Source: Eubacterium sp.
GTDB lineage: Bacteria > Bacillota > Clostridia > Lachnospirales > Lachnospiraceae
Direction of reading: 5' to 3'
DNA length: 5,563 bases
Assembly: GCA_003520145.1 (NCBI GenBank)
Contig: DOVJ01000069.1
Location: 1 to 5,563, forward strand
The notes beneath the pieces were generated by a model. That model made no database searches and was not told where the DNA came from. It saw nothing but the letters and a program-made list of their open reading frames with translations. Below, in pieces: positions 1 through 5,275 of the stretch (within the stretch, counting starts at the first letter, position 1; the number at the start of each line of letters is the position of its first letter). A program made the position numbers and the translations under genes.

Positions 1-135
1 GTTGATCTGCACTGATAATACCTGACCAGGAAGCACGTTCTTGACAATGATCACGCCTTCTTCGGTCTCAACTATTCCCTTATTGCCAAATCTTACTTCT
101 CTAACTACGCCTTCGTATATCTCACCCTTTTTCAT
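1..135 (-). CDS. rlmD: 23S rRNA (uracil-C5)-methyltransferase, N-terminal TRAM fragment (partial)
   Basis: This is the 5' end (45 codons) of a gene that continues past the left edge of the window. The protein opens MKKGEIYEGVVREV and has GNKGIVETEEGVIIVKNVLPGQ, the beta-rich pattern of an N-terminal TRAM RNA-binding domain. In Firmicutes this opening is typical of the RlmD/RlmCD (RumA/TrmA) family, SAM-dependent enzymes that make m5U in 23S rRNA. The catalytic Cys and SAM motifs would lie outside the window, so the assignment rests on the TRAM domain alone. The ATG at 133-135 is preceded by GGAAGGAAA (about 146-154), a usable though slightly distant Shine-Dalgarno. An intrinsic terminator ends only 27 nt upstream, so the source of transcription is unclear. 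Other TRAM proteins (MiaB, RimO) carry the domain C-terminally and fit less well. Confidence 0.72.
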   Translation of the reverse strand, partial: MKKGEIYEGVVREVRFGNKGIVETEEGVIIVKNVLPGQVLSVQIN

Positions 136-162
136 AGGTTTTTAATTTCCTTCCATTAATCC

Positions 163-191
163 AAAAAAACCGCCAAACAAAGTCGGCGGTT
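163..191 (-). terminator. Intrinsic terminator of the small membrane-protein gene
   Basis: Read on the minus strand, AACCGCC (185-191) pairs perfectly with GGCGGTT (168-174) across a 10-nt loop. A run of seven U follows (169-163), the first two inside the stem. It lies 54 nt after the TAA of the acidic-tail membrane protein and 27 nt before the start codon of the TRAM methyltransferase. It therefore closes the first transcript, and any longer transcript into the methyltransferase must read through it. Confidence 0.88.
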
Positions 192-244
192 ATAAAAATC
201 ATGTATATCTCTATACGTTCAATTATGAGACAATCTCTCTCGAA

Positions 245-514
245 TTAGTCCTCTTCATCTTCGAATTCGTCTTCAACATCCTTATCTTCGAATTCATCCT
301 CAAATTCATCAAGATAATCAGGGGTAAGATATCTATATACAGCATATGCAATTCCTGCTACTGCAAGTACGAAAGCAACGATACCAAGGATAACAAGAAC
401 GATGTTAATCTTCTTCTCCTCTTTAACTTCCTGTACTTCTTCTTTCTTAAGCTTCTTAATAAGCTCATCTACCTTATTCTTGAGAGTATCATCATAACCA
501 TGTGGTAAACACAT
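245..514 (-). CDS. Small single-pass membrane protein with acidic C-terminal tail (hypothetical)
   Basis: This is an 89-residue protein of unknown function. It has three visible parts. Residues 10-35 are a lysine/glutamate-rich amphipathic stretch (KNKVDELIKKLKKEE...), probably helical. Residues 36-63 are one hydrophobic segment (INIVLVILGIVAFVLAVAGIAYAVYRYL). Residues 66-89 are an intensely acidic tail built from repeats of the EFED type (EFEDEFEDKDVEDEFEDEED). The basic N-terminal flank suggests an N-in, C-out orientation, putting the acidic tail outside, but this is inference. The ATG at 512-514 is fixed by an excellent AAAGGAGA at 523-530 with 8-nt spacing. The gene is monocistronic: its own promoter is at 551-579 and a terminator follows at 163-191. 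Similar short 'AVYRYLTPDYL...acidic' proteins occur in Lachnospiraceae as conserved hypotheticals (recollection, not searched). Confidence 0.82.
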   Translation of the reverse strand: MCLPHGYDDTLKNKVDELIKKLKKEEVQEVKEEKKINIVLVILGIVAFVLAVAGIAYAVYRYLTPDYLDEFEDEFEDKDVEDEFEDEED

Positions 515-550
515 ATCGCAGATCTCCTTTCAAATTTTATCTATAATGAT

Positions 551-579
551 ATTCTATCACTAAATCGCTAAAAACACAA
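551..579 (-). promoter_or_regulatory. Housekeeping-sigma promoter of the acidic-tail membrane protein
   Basis: On the minus strand, TTGTGT (574-579) is followed by a 17-nt spacer and TAGAAT (551-556), five of six matches to the -10 consensus. The predicted start is near 544, giving a leader of about 30 nt that contains the Shine-Dalgarno. It sits just after the stop codon of the TM2-protein gene at 601. I see no terminator hairpin between the two, so readthrough from the upstream operon is possible. Confidence 0.7.
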
Positions 580-600
580 GACATTTTTTACTTATTCTAT

Positions 601-1155
601 CTATTCAAGCCTCTGTCCATCAGCATCAGTCTTAGTACCGCCGCAAAGTATATATATACCGTCTATAAAACACCATGGAATGCCTAATCCACAGCAGAAG
701 AATGATAGAAGAATCTGTGCGATTCCTATACCTACATAGCCCAGATATATCCTTCCGATACCAAAAGCCGGAAGAAAAATCTGAAGCAAACCAGCAGCTA
801 TACGACTCTTGTCGGATTGCTGACCATAGTAGTGATTAGGATTGCCACTGTTATTCATAGTCGACGGGTCAGGATGATAATATGATTCGTCGGTATATCC
901 AGTAGAACTGTAATAAGTACCTTCTTTCCTTGATTCTGTATATGTTCGCTTTTCTTTTTCATTCGGATCTTTATAGACCCTGTCATCAGTTATCTCTTCT
1001 ATGACCACATTCTGCTCGGTTTTCGCCTTATAAGGGTCATATTCACTTGATAATTCATCGTAACGAGGAACCTTAGTCAGGTCCTCGCCACATATATTAC
1101 ACCTCTCTACGCTGTCATCATGTATAGATGCACAAAAAGGACACTTCTTCGCCAT
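601..1155 (-). CDS. Zinc-ribbon and TM2-domain membrane protein
   Basis: This is a 184-residue protein with an N-terminal zinc ribbon, a polar linker and a C-terminal TM2 domain. Cys5, Cys8, Cys19 and Cys22 (CPFC...CNIC) form a rubredoxin-type knuckle pair. Residues 30-115 are hydrophilic and rich in Tyr, Ser, Glu and Asp, probably disordered. Residues 116-172 match a TM2 domain: two membrane helices with the conserved GIGRIYLGY turn (132-140) and the FIDG motif (163-166). Both termini are probably cytoplasmic. TM2 proteins have no agreed bacterial function, and the zinc ribbon suggests a protein or nucleic-acid contact. The ATG at 1153-1155 has AAGGGGG (1162-1168) with 6-nt spacing, and this ribosome site overlaps the TAA stop of the upstream sigma-like gene. 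Translation is therefore probably coupled, and the two proteins probably act together. Confidence 0.88.
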   Translation of the reverse strand: MAKKCPFCASIHDDSVERCNICGEDLTKVPRYDELSSEYDPYKAKTEQNVVIEEITDDRVYKDPNEKEKRTYTESRKEGTYYSSTGYTDESYYHPDPSTMNNSGNPNHYYGQQSDKSRIAAGLLQIFLPAFGIGRIYLGYVGIGIAQILLSFFCCGLGIPWCFIDGIYILCGGTKTDADGQRLE

Positions 1156-1166
1156 ATGATTCCCCC

Positions 1167-1931
1167 TTATAGTTCACCAAGAATATCCCTATCCTTGCCT
1201 ACAATCTCCTTTATAAGTTCTAAGCGCTCATCATCTATGTGCATGTATTCAGCCACAGCTTCAAGCGTAACATCACCCTCTTTAGACAGGCTTCTGGCCA
1301 CATGACGCATATCATTGATAAGCCCTGCAACGGATTCACCTGTATATCTAGCTTCATTCTCCTCATTCATGATAACAGACATATGATCAAGAACTGCTTC
1401 ACGTATGAGTGCCTCTACTTCAAAAGCATCCCTCGGAGCCTCTGAGATAACGTCATCCACAGCATTTACCAAAGATATGTTGGCGTTGCCAAGAAGGTCT
1501 TCCTCGTTAACCCACTCATAAGCAAATGGCATAACCCACTCTCTTACATCCTTAAGATACCTGCTTATAAGCTGCTCCCTGGCAACTAAATCGCCTTCTT
1601 TGCATCTGTCAAAAAGCTTCATCACATCATATCCGGATGTGTCAAGGTCAGCTAAGTCATCCGCATAATAAGTGGACACCTTACTGCCTTCATAAGCCTC
1701 ATCACTGTCAGTTGCACTACTTTCTTCAACAGCGAATTCTCCAGCGCCGCCTTCATAATCATCGACTGTAACGCCCTTTGCTGTAAGATAAGCACAGATG
1801 GTCTTATAATCCTTATCTTCTATGTTCTCGGCAAATGTTTTGCAAACCTCTTCCTTCGTAAGCCTTCCTTCATTCGCCTTGGCAAGCTCCAAAAGAAGCT
1901 TGATATTATCCAAAAATAAACTCTCGTCCAT
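1167..1931 (-). CDS. Degenerate sigma-70-like protein lacking region 4
   Basis: This is a 254-residue acidic protein that I read as a divergent sigma-70 relative. Residues 5-58 (LLELAKANEGRLTKEEV... AYLTAKGVTVDD) resemble sigma region 1.1. Residues 59-100 are an acidic linker. Residues 105-160 match regions 1.2-2.2: a CKEGDLVAREQLISRYLKDVR stretch and EEDLLGNANISLVNAV, compare EDLIQEGNIGLMKAV in RpoD. Residues 161-184 replace the aromatic region 2.3/2.4 (FSTYATWWIRQAI) with acidic, mostly non-aromatic sequence (EVEALIREAV). Residues 205-245 resemble region 3 (MRHVARSLSKEGDVTLEAVAEYMHIDDERLELI). The protein ends there, with no region 4. It is unlikely to recognise promoters alone. An RNA-polymerase-binding regulator or decoy is an inference. 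The ATG at 1929-1931 follows AAAGGGAG (1938-1945) closely. It is the first gene of an operon with the zinc-ribbon/TM2 gene 11 nt downstream. Confidence 0.8.
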   Translation of the reverse strand: MDESLFLDNIKLLLELAKANEGRLTKEEVCKTFAENIEDKDYKTICAYLTAKGVTVDDYEGGAGEFAVEESSATDSDEAYEGSKVSTYYADDLADLDTSGYDVMKLFDRCKEGDLVAREQLISRYLKDVREWVMPFAYEWVNEEDLLGNANISLVNAVDDVISEAPRDAFEVEALIREAVLDHMSVIMNEENEARYTGESVAGLINDMRHVARSLSKEGDVTLEAVAEYMHIDDERLELIKEIVGKDRDILGEL

Positions 1932-1952
1932 AATAATCTCCCTTTGGATATG

Positions 1953-1981
1953 ATTATAGCATATTTAATGCATATTGACAA
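1953..1981 (-). promoter_or_regulatory. Promoter of the sigma-like/TM2 operon
   Basis: On the minus strand, TTGTCA (1976-1981), a 17-nt spacer and a perfect TATAAT (1953-1958) make a near-consensus housekeeping promoter. The predicted start near 1946 leaves a leader of only about 15 nt, almost all of it Shine-Dalgarno. The -35 box overlaps that of the opposing promoter by five bases. Confidence 0.85.
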
Positions 1982-1991
1982 ATGCAAATAT
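1961..1991. promoter_or_regulatory. Imperfect dyad centred on the shared -35 boxes (possible operator)
   Basis: ATATTTaatGCAT (1961-1973) mirrors ATGCAAATAT (1982-1991), the left arm carrying three extra bases. The 8-nt centre (1974-1981) holds the overlapping -35 hexamers. GCATATT also occurs twice as a direct repeat (1960-1966 and 1970-1976). A regulator bound here could control both directions. The region is AT-rich, so chance symmetry is quite possible. Confidence 0.35.
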
Positions 1992-2003
1992 ATAAGCTAC
2001 AAT
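1975..2003 (+). promoter_or_regulatory. Strong promoter of the RpiB-like isomerase gene
   Basis: A perfect TTGACA (1975-1980), a 17-nt spacer and TACAAT (1998-2003) make a near-ideal housekeeping promoter, with a predicted start near 2010. Because transcription begins here, the in-frame ATG at 1944 cannot be the start codon on this transcript, which supports the ATG at 2061. The -35 overlaps the opposing -35 box. Confidence 0.88.
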
Positions 2004-2010
2004 TATGTCA

Positions 2011-2032
2011 ATGTGGCTTTTGTAAAGCCCAT
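2011..2032 (+). promoter_or_regulatory. Stem-loop at the 5' end of the isomerase mRNA leader
   Basis: GGCTTT (2015-2020) pairs with AAAGCC (2024-2029) around a TGT loop. With U2014 bulged, the stem extends by ATG (2011-2013) pairing with CAT (2030-2032), giving nine base pairs. It begins almost exactly at the predicted transcription start and ends well before the Shine-Dalgarno. A 5'-terminal hairpin of this sort often protects mRNA from decay. That role is inferred. Confidence 0.5.
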
Positions 2033-2060
2033 AATCAAAGAAAAAGGCAGGTTTTATATT

Positions 2061-2699
2061 ATGCGTATTGCATTGATTAATGAGAATAGTCAGGCAGCTA
2101 AGAATTCTATGATTTATGATACTCTTTCTGCTGTAGCTAAGACAAAGGGACATGTTGTTGACAATTATGGTATGTATTCTGCAGAGGATTCTAACTCTCT
2201 TACTTATGTTCAGAATGGTATCCTCGCAGCTATCCTTCTTAACAGCGGTGCTGCTGATTTTGTTGTAACAGGCTGTGGTACTGGTGAAGGTGCTATGCTT
2301 GCACTTAACTCTTTCCCAGGCGTGCTTTGCGGTCACATAGTTGATCCATCTGATGCTTATATGTTCAGCCAGATCAACAACGGAAACGCTATCGCTCTTC
2401 CTTTTGCAAAGGGCTTCGGTTGGGGCGCAGAACTCAACCTCCAGTATATATTCGAGAAGCTTTTCGAGGGTGAACCAGGCGGTGGCTATCCTAAGGAAAG
2501 AGTCGTTCCAGAACAGCGCAACAAGAAGATTCTTGACGAAGTTAAGAAGGTTACACACACAGATATGGTAACTATCCTTAAGAACCTCGATAAGGACCTC
2601 GTTAAGGGTGCTGTAAGCGGCGAGAAGTTCGCTGAACTCTTCTTTGCTAACTGCAAGGACGAAGCAATCGCTAATGCGGTAAAAGAGATATTAGCATAA
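2061..2699 (+). CDS. RpiB/LacA/LacB-family sugar-phosphate isomerase, extended form
   Basis: This 212-residue cytoplasmic enzyme belongs to the family that interconverts aldose and ketose phosphates (ribose-5-P/ribulose-5-P in RpiB, galactose-6-P/tagatose-6-P in LacAB). Family signatures are the N-terminal strand MRIALINEN, the VVTGCGTGEGA loop (68-78) with the catalytic-type Cys72, the PGV turn (86-88) and the NNGNAIAL segment (106-113). Two family features are altered. The usual Asp-His pair near residues 8-9 is Glu8-Asn9, and the usual His before the N-D-x-N segment is Ile105. Residues from about 148 to 212 are an additional, probably helical, C-terminal part beyond the usual ~150-residue family length. 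The ATG at 2061 has AGGCAGG 10 nt upstream, and an earlier in-frame ATG at 1944 lies before the promoter. The substrate cannot be assigned. C-ending codons and strong signals suggest good expression. Confidence 0.87.
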   Translation: MRIALINENSQAAKNSMIYDTLSAVAKTKGHVVDNYGMYSAEDSNSLTYVQNGILAAILLNSGAADFVVTGCGTGEGAMLALNSFPGVLCGHIVDPSDAYMFSQINNGNAIALPFAKGFGWGAELNLQYIFEKLFEGEPGGGYPKERVVPEQRNKKILDEVKKVTHTDMVTILKNLDKDLVKGAVSGEKFAELFFANCKDEAIANAVKEILA

Positions 2700-2709
2700 T
2701 AGAATATGT

Positions 2710-2762
2710 AAAAAGCAATCACCAGGACACATACCATCTTGACGTGTCCCGGTGATTTTTTT
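2710..2762. terminator. Bidirectional intrinsic terminator between convergent genes
   Basis: AATCACC (2717-2723) pairs with GGTGATT (2751-2757) and GGACAC (2725-2730) with GTGTCC (2744-2749), separated by one A-C mismatch (2724/2750). On the plus strand the stem runs into seven T (2756-2762), ending the isomerase transcript. On the minus strand it is followed by GC and five T (complement of 2710-2714), ending the permease operon whose stop codon is at 2771. Confidence 0.9.
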
Positions 2763-2770
2763 ACAGCCAA

Positions 2771-3694
2771 TCATATATTTGACACAAGATATGCCACCAC
2801 TGGAAGCGTAACTATACTTATAAGCGTAGATATAACTACTGCTCCGGCAGCGAGATCTTCATCATATCCAAACTGCACAGCGAACACTGATGTTATCGCC
2901 GCGCATGGGCAGGATTCTAACATAATAGCGATATTAGCTACTGTTCCAGATAGTCCCATGAGCTTAAATATGCCAAGACACAATGCTGGTATGATAAGCA
3001 TACGCACCAGCAATATCTTCGGGATGTTCTTATTCCTTATAATCTTGCCCATATTACTGCTCGCGATAAGTATTCCGGTCACTATCATAGAAAGTGACGT
3101 ATTCATACTACCGATATAGCTTATCGGCTGCTTGACGATATGCGGAATCGGTATCCTGCACAAGAATATGACAAGTCCAACCACAACCGACATAATAACA
3201 GGCGTGGTTATTATGCTGTGAGCAATCTCCTTCAAACTTGCTTTCCGACTGACGATAGCATATCCTACAGTCCACAAAAGGATATTGTACATAGTTACAA
3301 ATGCACTGGCATAGAGAAGTCCTTCACTGCCATACAGTGCCTGTATAAGTGGAAATCCCATGTAAGCTGCGTTAGAAAAAGAACAAGTAAACTTAATGAT
3401 TGGAACATTCGCTTCCTTATTGCGGCTAAAAGCCACCAGTGTAACCACTATTCCGACCACAAGAAGTATGGTTGAATATAAGAACTCCTTCAGAAGATTG
3501 TTCAATATATCCAAGTTAAAACCAGTCATATATGAATTGAGTATCATCGCAGGAATTATGAGATATACAAGAAGATTAGAAAAAGCCTTCTTTGCTCCCG
3601 CTTCTATAACACCCATCTTAGCGACCAAGTAACCCGCACATATAAGTATGAAGAGGATTGCGACCTGTTCGGCTGTTATACGAGCTAATTCCAT
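2771..3694 (-). CDS. AEC-family (auxin efflux carrier-like) permease
   Basis: This is a 307-residue integral membrane protein of the AEC family (PF03547, TC 2.A.69), with about ten hydrophobic segments in the usual two halves. Segments lie near residues 8-27, 38-58, 70-90, 100-120, 125-148, 163-180, 192-212, 226-246, 250-272 and 281-304. Recognisable family motifs are LLVYLIIPAMIL (41-52), SNAAYMGFPL (107-116) and the C-terminal ESCPCAAITSVFAVQFGYD (260-278) followed by AVVISTLISIVTLP. The length is normal for the family. Bacterial members carry small organic acids such as malate or malonate, or unknown substrates, and nothing here fixes the solute. The ATG (3692-3694) lies inside the end of the preceding gene (10-nt overlap, 3685-3694), with GAGAGGA about 10 nt upstream. 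Translation is probably coupled to that gene. Confidence 0.92.
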   Translation of the reverse strand: MELARITAEQVAILFILICAGYLVAKMGVIEAGAKKAFSNLLVYLIIPAMILNSYMTGFNLDILNNLLKEFLYSTILLVVGIVVTLVAFSRNKEANVPIIKFTCSFSNAAYMGFPLIQALYGSEGLLYASAFVTMYNILLWTVGYAIVSRKASLKEIAHSIITTPVIMSVVVGLVIFLCRIPIPHIVKQPISYIGSMNTSLSMIVTGILIASSNMGKIIRNKNIPKILLVRMLIIPALCLGIFKLMGLSGTVANIAIMLESCPCAAITSVFAVQFGYDEDLAAGAVVISTLISIVTLPVVAYLVSNI

Positions 3695-5265
3695 ACTACA
3701 TCTATCCTCTCTTCAAATACTTCTCTTCCATCAGCTTTTGCTTCAACATATATAAATTCAGGAATCTTTGCTTTATCTCCATATATAGGCTTATATATAA
3801 CCTCAAGCCCTTTGATCATCCTGTGATATGCACACAAAAGATTATCCACATAATTCTTATAACCTATGGCATAAGCCGGCAGATATATCATATTCGATGG
3901 TTCTAAACCGCCGCCAAGTCCCTGCGGTACAATCGGTACATATGCGATTTCCTCAACATTTGACTTAAGAGCATCGGCCTTATACATATTCTTCATAGTC
4001 CATGGTGATGTGTAATCCTCGATTCCACACACAGCTGTCACAACACCGTCAAATACAGTTACGCACACGCCAGAGTAATCTTCAGAATCTTCTTCAGCTC
4101 TAAGCACGACCGCGCATCTATCATCCTTAGGTTCATATATAATAATATCGATATTATCTTCTTTCTTTAAGTTCTCTCTATCACGATCATCAAGGCTCTC
4201 AAGCATATTCATACAGTTGTCTATATAATCTTCATGAACATGACCGACAGTATAGAGAGCAAGCTCCACCCCTTCAGTTCTCCAGCTAAGCTTTCTCTCT
4301 GTGTCAACCTCTTCACCATATTCATGTATATAATCAAGATATGCCTCATCAATCTTGCGATTCATATCTTCCTGCGCCTGACTAGAATACTCTCTGCAGA
4401 AAACTATGTTAGACTGCTTCGATACAACCTGTTCATAATAATCCCTTATGTAATATGCATATGTACAATTAAATCTGTACAGATCCTGTATCACATAATA
4501 AGAATCAAGGAATCCTAATATCTCACTCTTGATATCTTTTATGCCTATGACATACTCCTGCTTCTGAAAAAGTTCCATAGGATTAGCATACTTCGCATCT
4601 TCCGGATTATTTATGCCTGATCTTCTATAAAACTTCTCAGTCATATAATCATGGTCTATAAGCCACTTAAGCATATATACAATCGGCAGGGCTGCGTACT
4701 GCCCTATACGATCATATCCTGGAAGACTCCTCATCTGATCAACACTTCTTGGATTAGCCCCATTAATATAACACAGCTCACCGATTGCTCCTCTAAGATT
4801 TGCTTTACCATCAAATCCACTAAACCTCTTCTTGTCATAAGTCGGATATGCAACACTTCTTTTTGAAGAAGCACCTAACTTATACATACCTAAACTACTT
4901 ATTCCGAAAATCACAGCCAGAACCATAAAGAAGAAAAATGCTGCTTTGTTTTCGTCGATGAATAACGGAGTGATATATATTATACCAAATCCCAGGTTGA
5001 AAAAAAACGCTTTTAGGATTACGGCCAATCCAAATCTCTGACCATTTGTCCTTTTGGTTTCGCGCCCTTTTATCAAAGTCATCAGATTGACCAAAAAAGC
5101 AAATACAGGTATGATCAAGACTGCCCATATCATCTCTATGTACTCATAATCATGATCCAGATAAAAAACAACAAGTGATAAGATACAAAAACCTGCTGCC
5201 GCCAGATCCAGCACTATGCTGATCACAAGATATAATGTAAGTAATGCACTCCCTTTTGATTTCAT
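3685..5265 (-). CDS. Four-TM protein with large soluble C-terminal domain, function unknown
   Basis: I do not recognise this 526-residue protein. Four hydrophobic segments fill the N-terminus (about 7-35, 43-66, 77-101 and 108-128), with a positively charged loop KGRETKRTNGQR (66-77) between the second and third, probably cytoplasmic. Positives also follow the fourth segment, so the roughly 390-residue remainder should be cytoplasmic. The remainder is Tyr- and acid-rich: helical-looking stretches to about 370, then a beta-type stretch (IDIIIYEP at 372-379, CAVVLRAEE at 384-392, GVCVTVFDGVVTAVCGIED at 399-417), then SNMIYLPAYAIGYKNY (457-472). No Walker, kinase or protease motif is visible. 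The ATG at 5263-5265 has AAGAGG (5272-5277) with 6-nt spacing, overlapping the TAA of the deacetylase gene. Its stop overlaps the AEC gene by 10 nt. Tight coupling on both sides suggests a shared envelope role with its neighbours. Confidence 0.85.
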   Translation of the reverse strand: MKSKGSALLTLYLVISIVLDLAAAGFCILSLVVFYLDHDYEYIEMIWAVLIIPVFAFLVNLMTLIKGRETKRTNGQRFGLAVILKAFFFNLGFGIIYITPLFIDENKAAFFFFMVLAVIFGISSLGMYKLGASSKRSVAYPTYDKKRFSGFDGKANLRGAIGELCYINGANPRSVDQMRSLPGYDRIGQYAALPIVYMLKWLIDHDYMTEKFYRRSGINNPEDAKYANPMELFQKQEYVIGIKDIKSEILGFLDSYYVIQDLYRFNCTYAYYIRDYYEQVVSKQSNIVFCREYSSQAQEDMNRKIDEAYLDYIHEYGEEVDTERKLSWRTEGVELALYTVGHVHEDYIDNCMNMLESLDDRDRENLKKEDNIDIIIYEPKDDRCAVVLRAEEDSEDYSGVCVTVFDGVVTAVCGIEDYTSPWTMKNMYKADALKSNVEEIAYVPIVPQGLGGGLEPSNMIYLPAYAIGYKNYVDNLLCAYHRMIKGLEVIYKPIYGDKAKIPEFIYVEAKADGREVFEERIDVVWN

Positions 5266-5275
5266 AACAAACCTC

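Noticed and set aside
203..216. Short inverted repeat GTATA-TCTC-TATAC in the 3' leader of the small membrane-protein gene
   Set aside because: Five AT-rich base pairs with no neighbouring signal are readily expected by chance.
204..233. Possible minus-strand promoter TTGTCT-N18-GATATA ahead of the methyltransferase
   Set aside because: The -10 matches only three of six positions, and any transcript would still have to pass the terminator. It was kept out of the feature list.
1944..2060. In-frame upstream ATG extending the isomerase by 39 residues
   Set aside because: It lies upstream of and across the promoter (TTGACA 1975, TACAAT 1998). The extension does not resemble the family, and the ATG at 2061 has the ribosome site and the family's normal N-terminal strand.
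1965..2558. 197-codon open frame on the minus strand opposite the isomerase
   Set aside because: It is a shadow of the strongly biased isomerase codons. It has no family resemblance, and it runs across the divergent promoter region.
2486..2770. Minus-strand 94-codon frame across the isomerase end and terminator
   Set aside because: It passes through the bidirectional terminator and lies antisense to a clear gene.
2739..3119. Plus-strand 126-codon frame inside the AEC permease
   Set aside because: It is antisense to a well-supported membrane protein, begins inside the terminator hairpin, and has no ribosome site or recognisable domain.
4895..5128. Minus-strand 77-codon frame within the four-TM protein gene
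   Set aside because: It is an alternate frame of the membrane-spanning part. The main frame has a continuous hydrophobic pattern and a good start.
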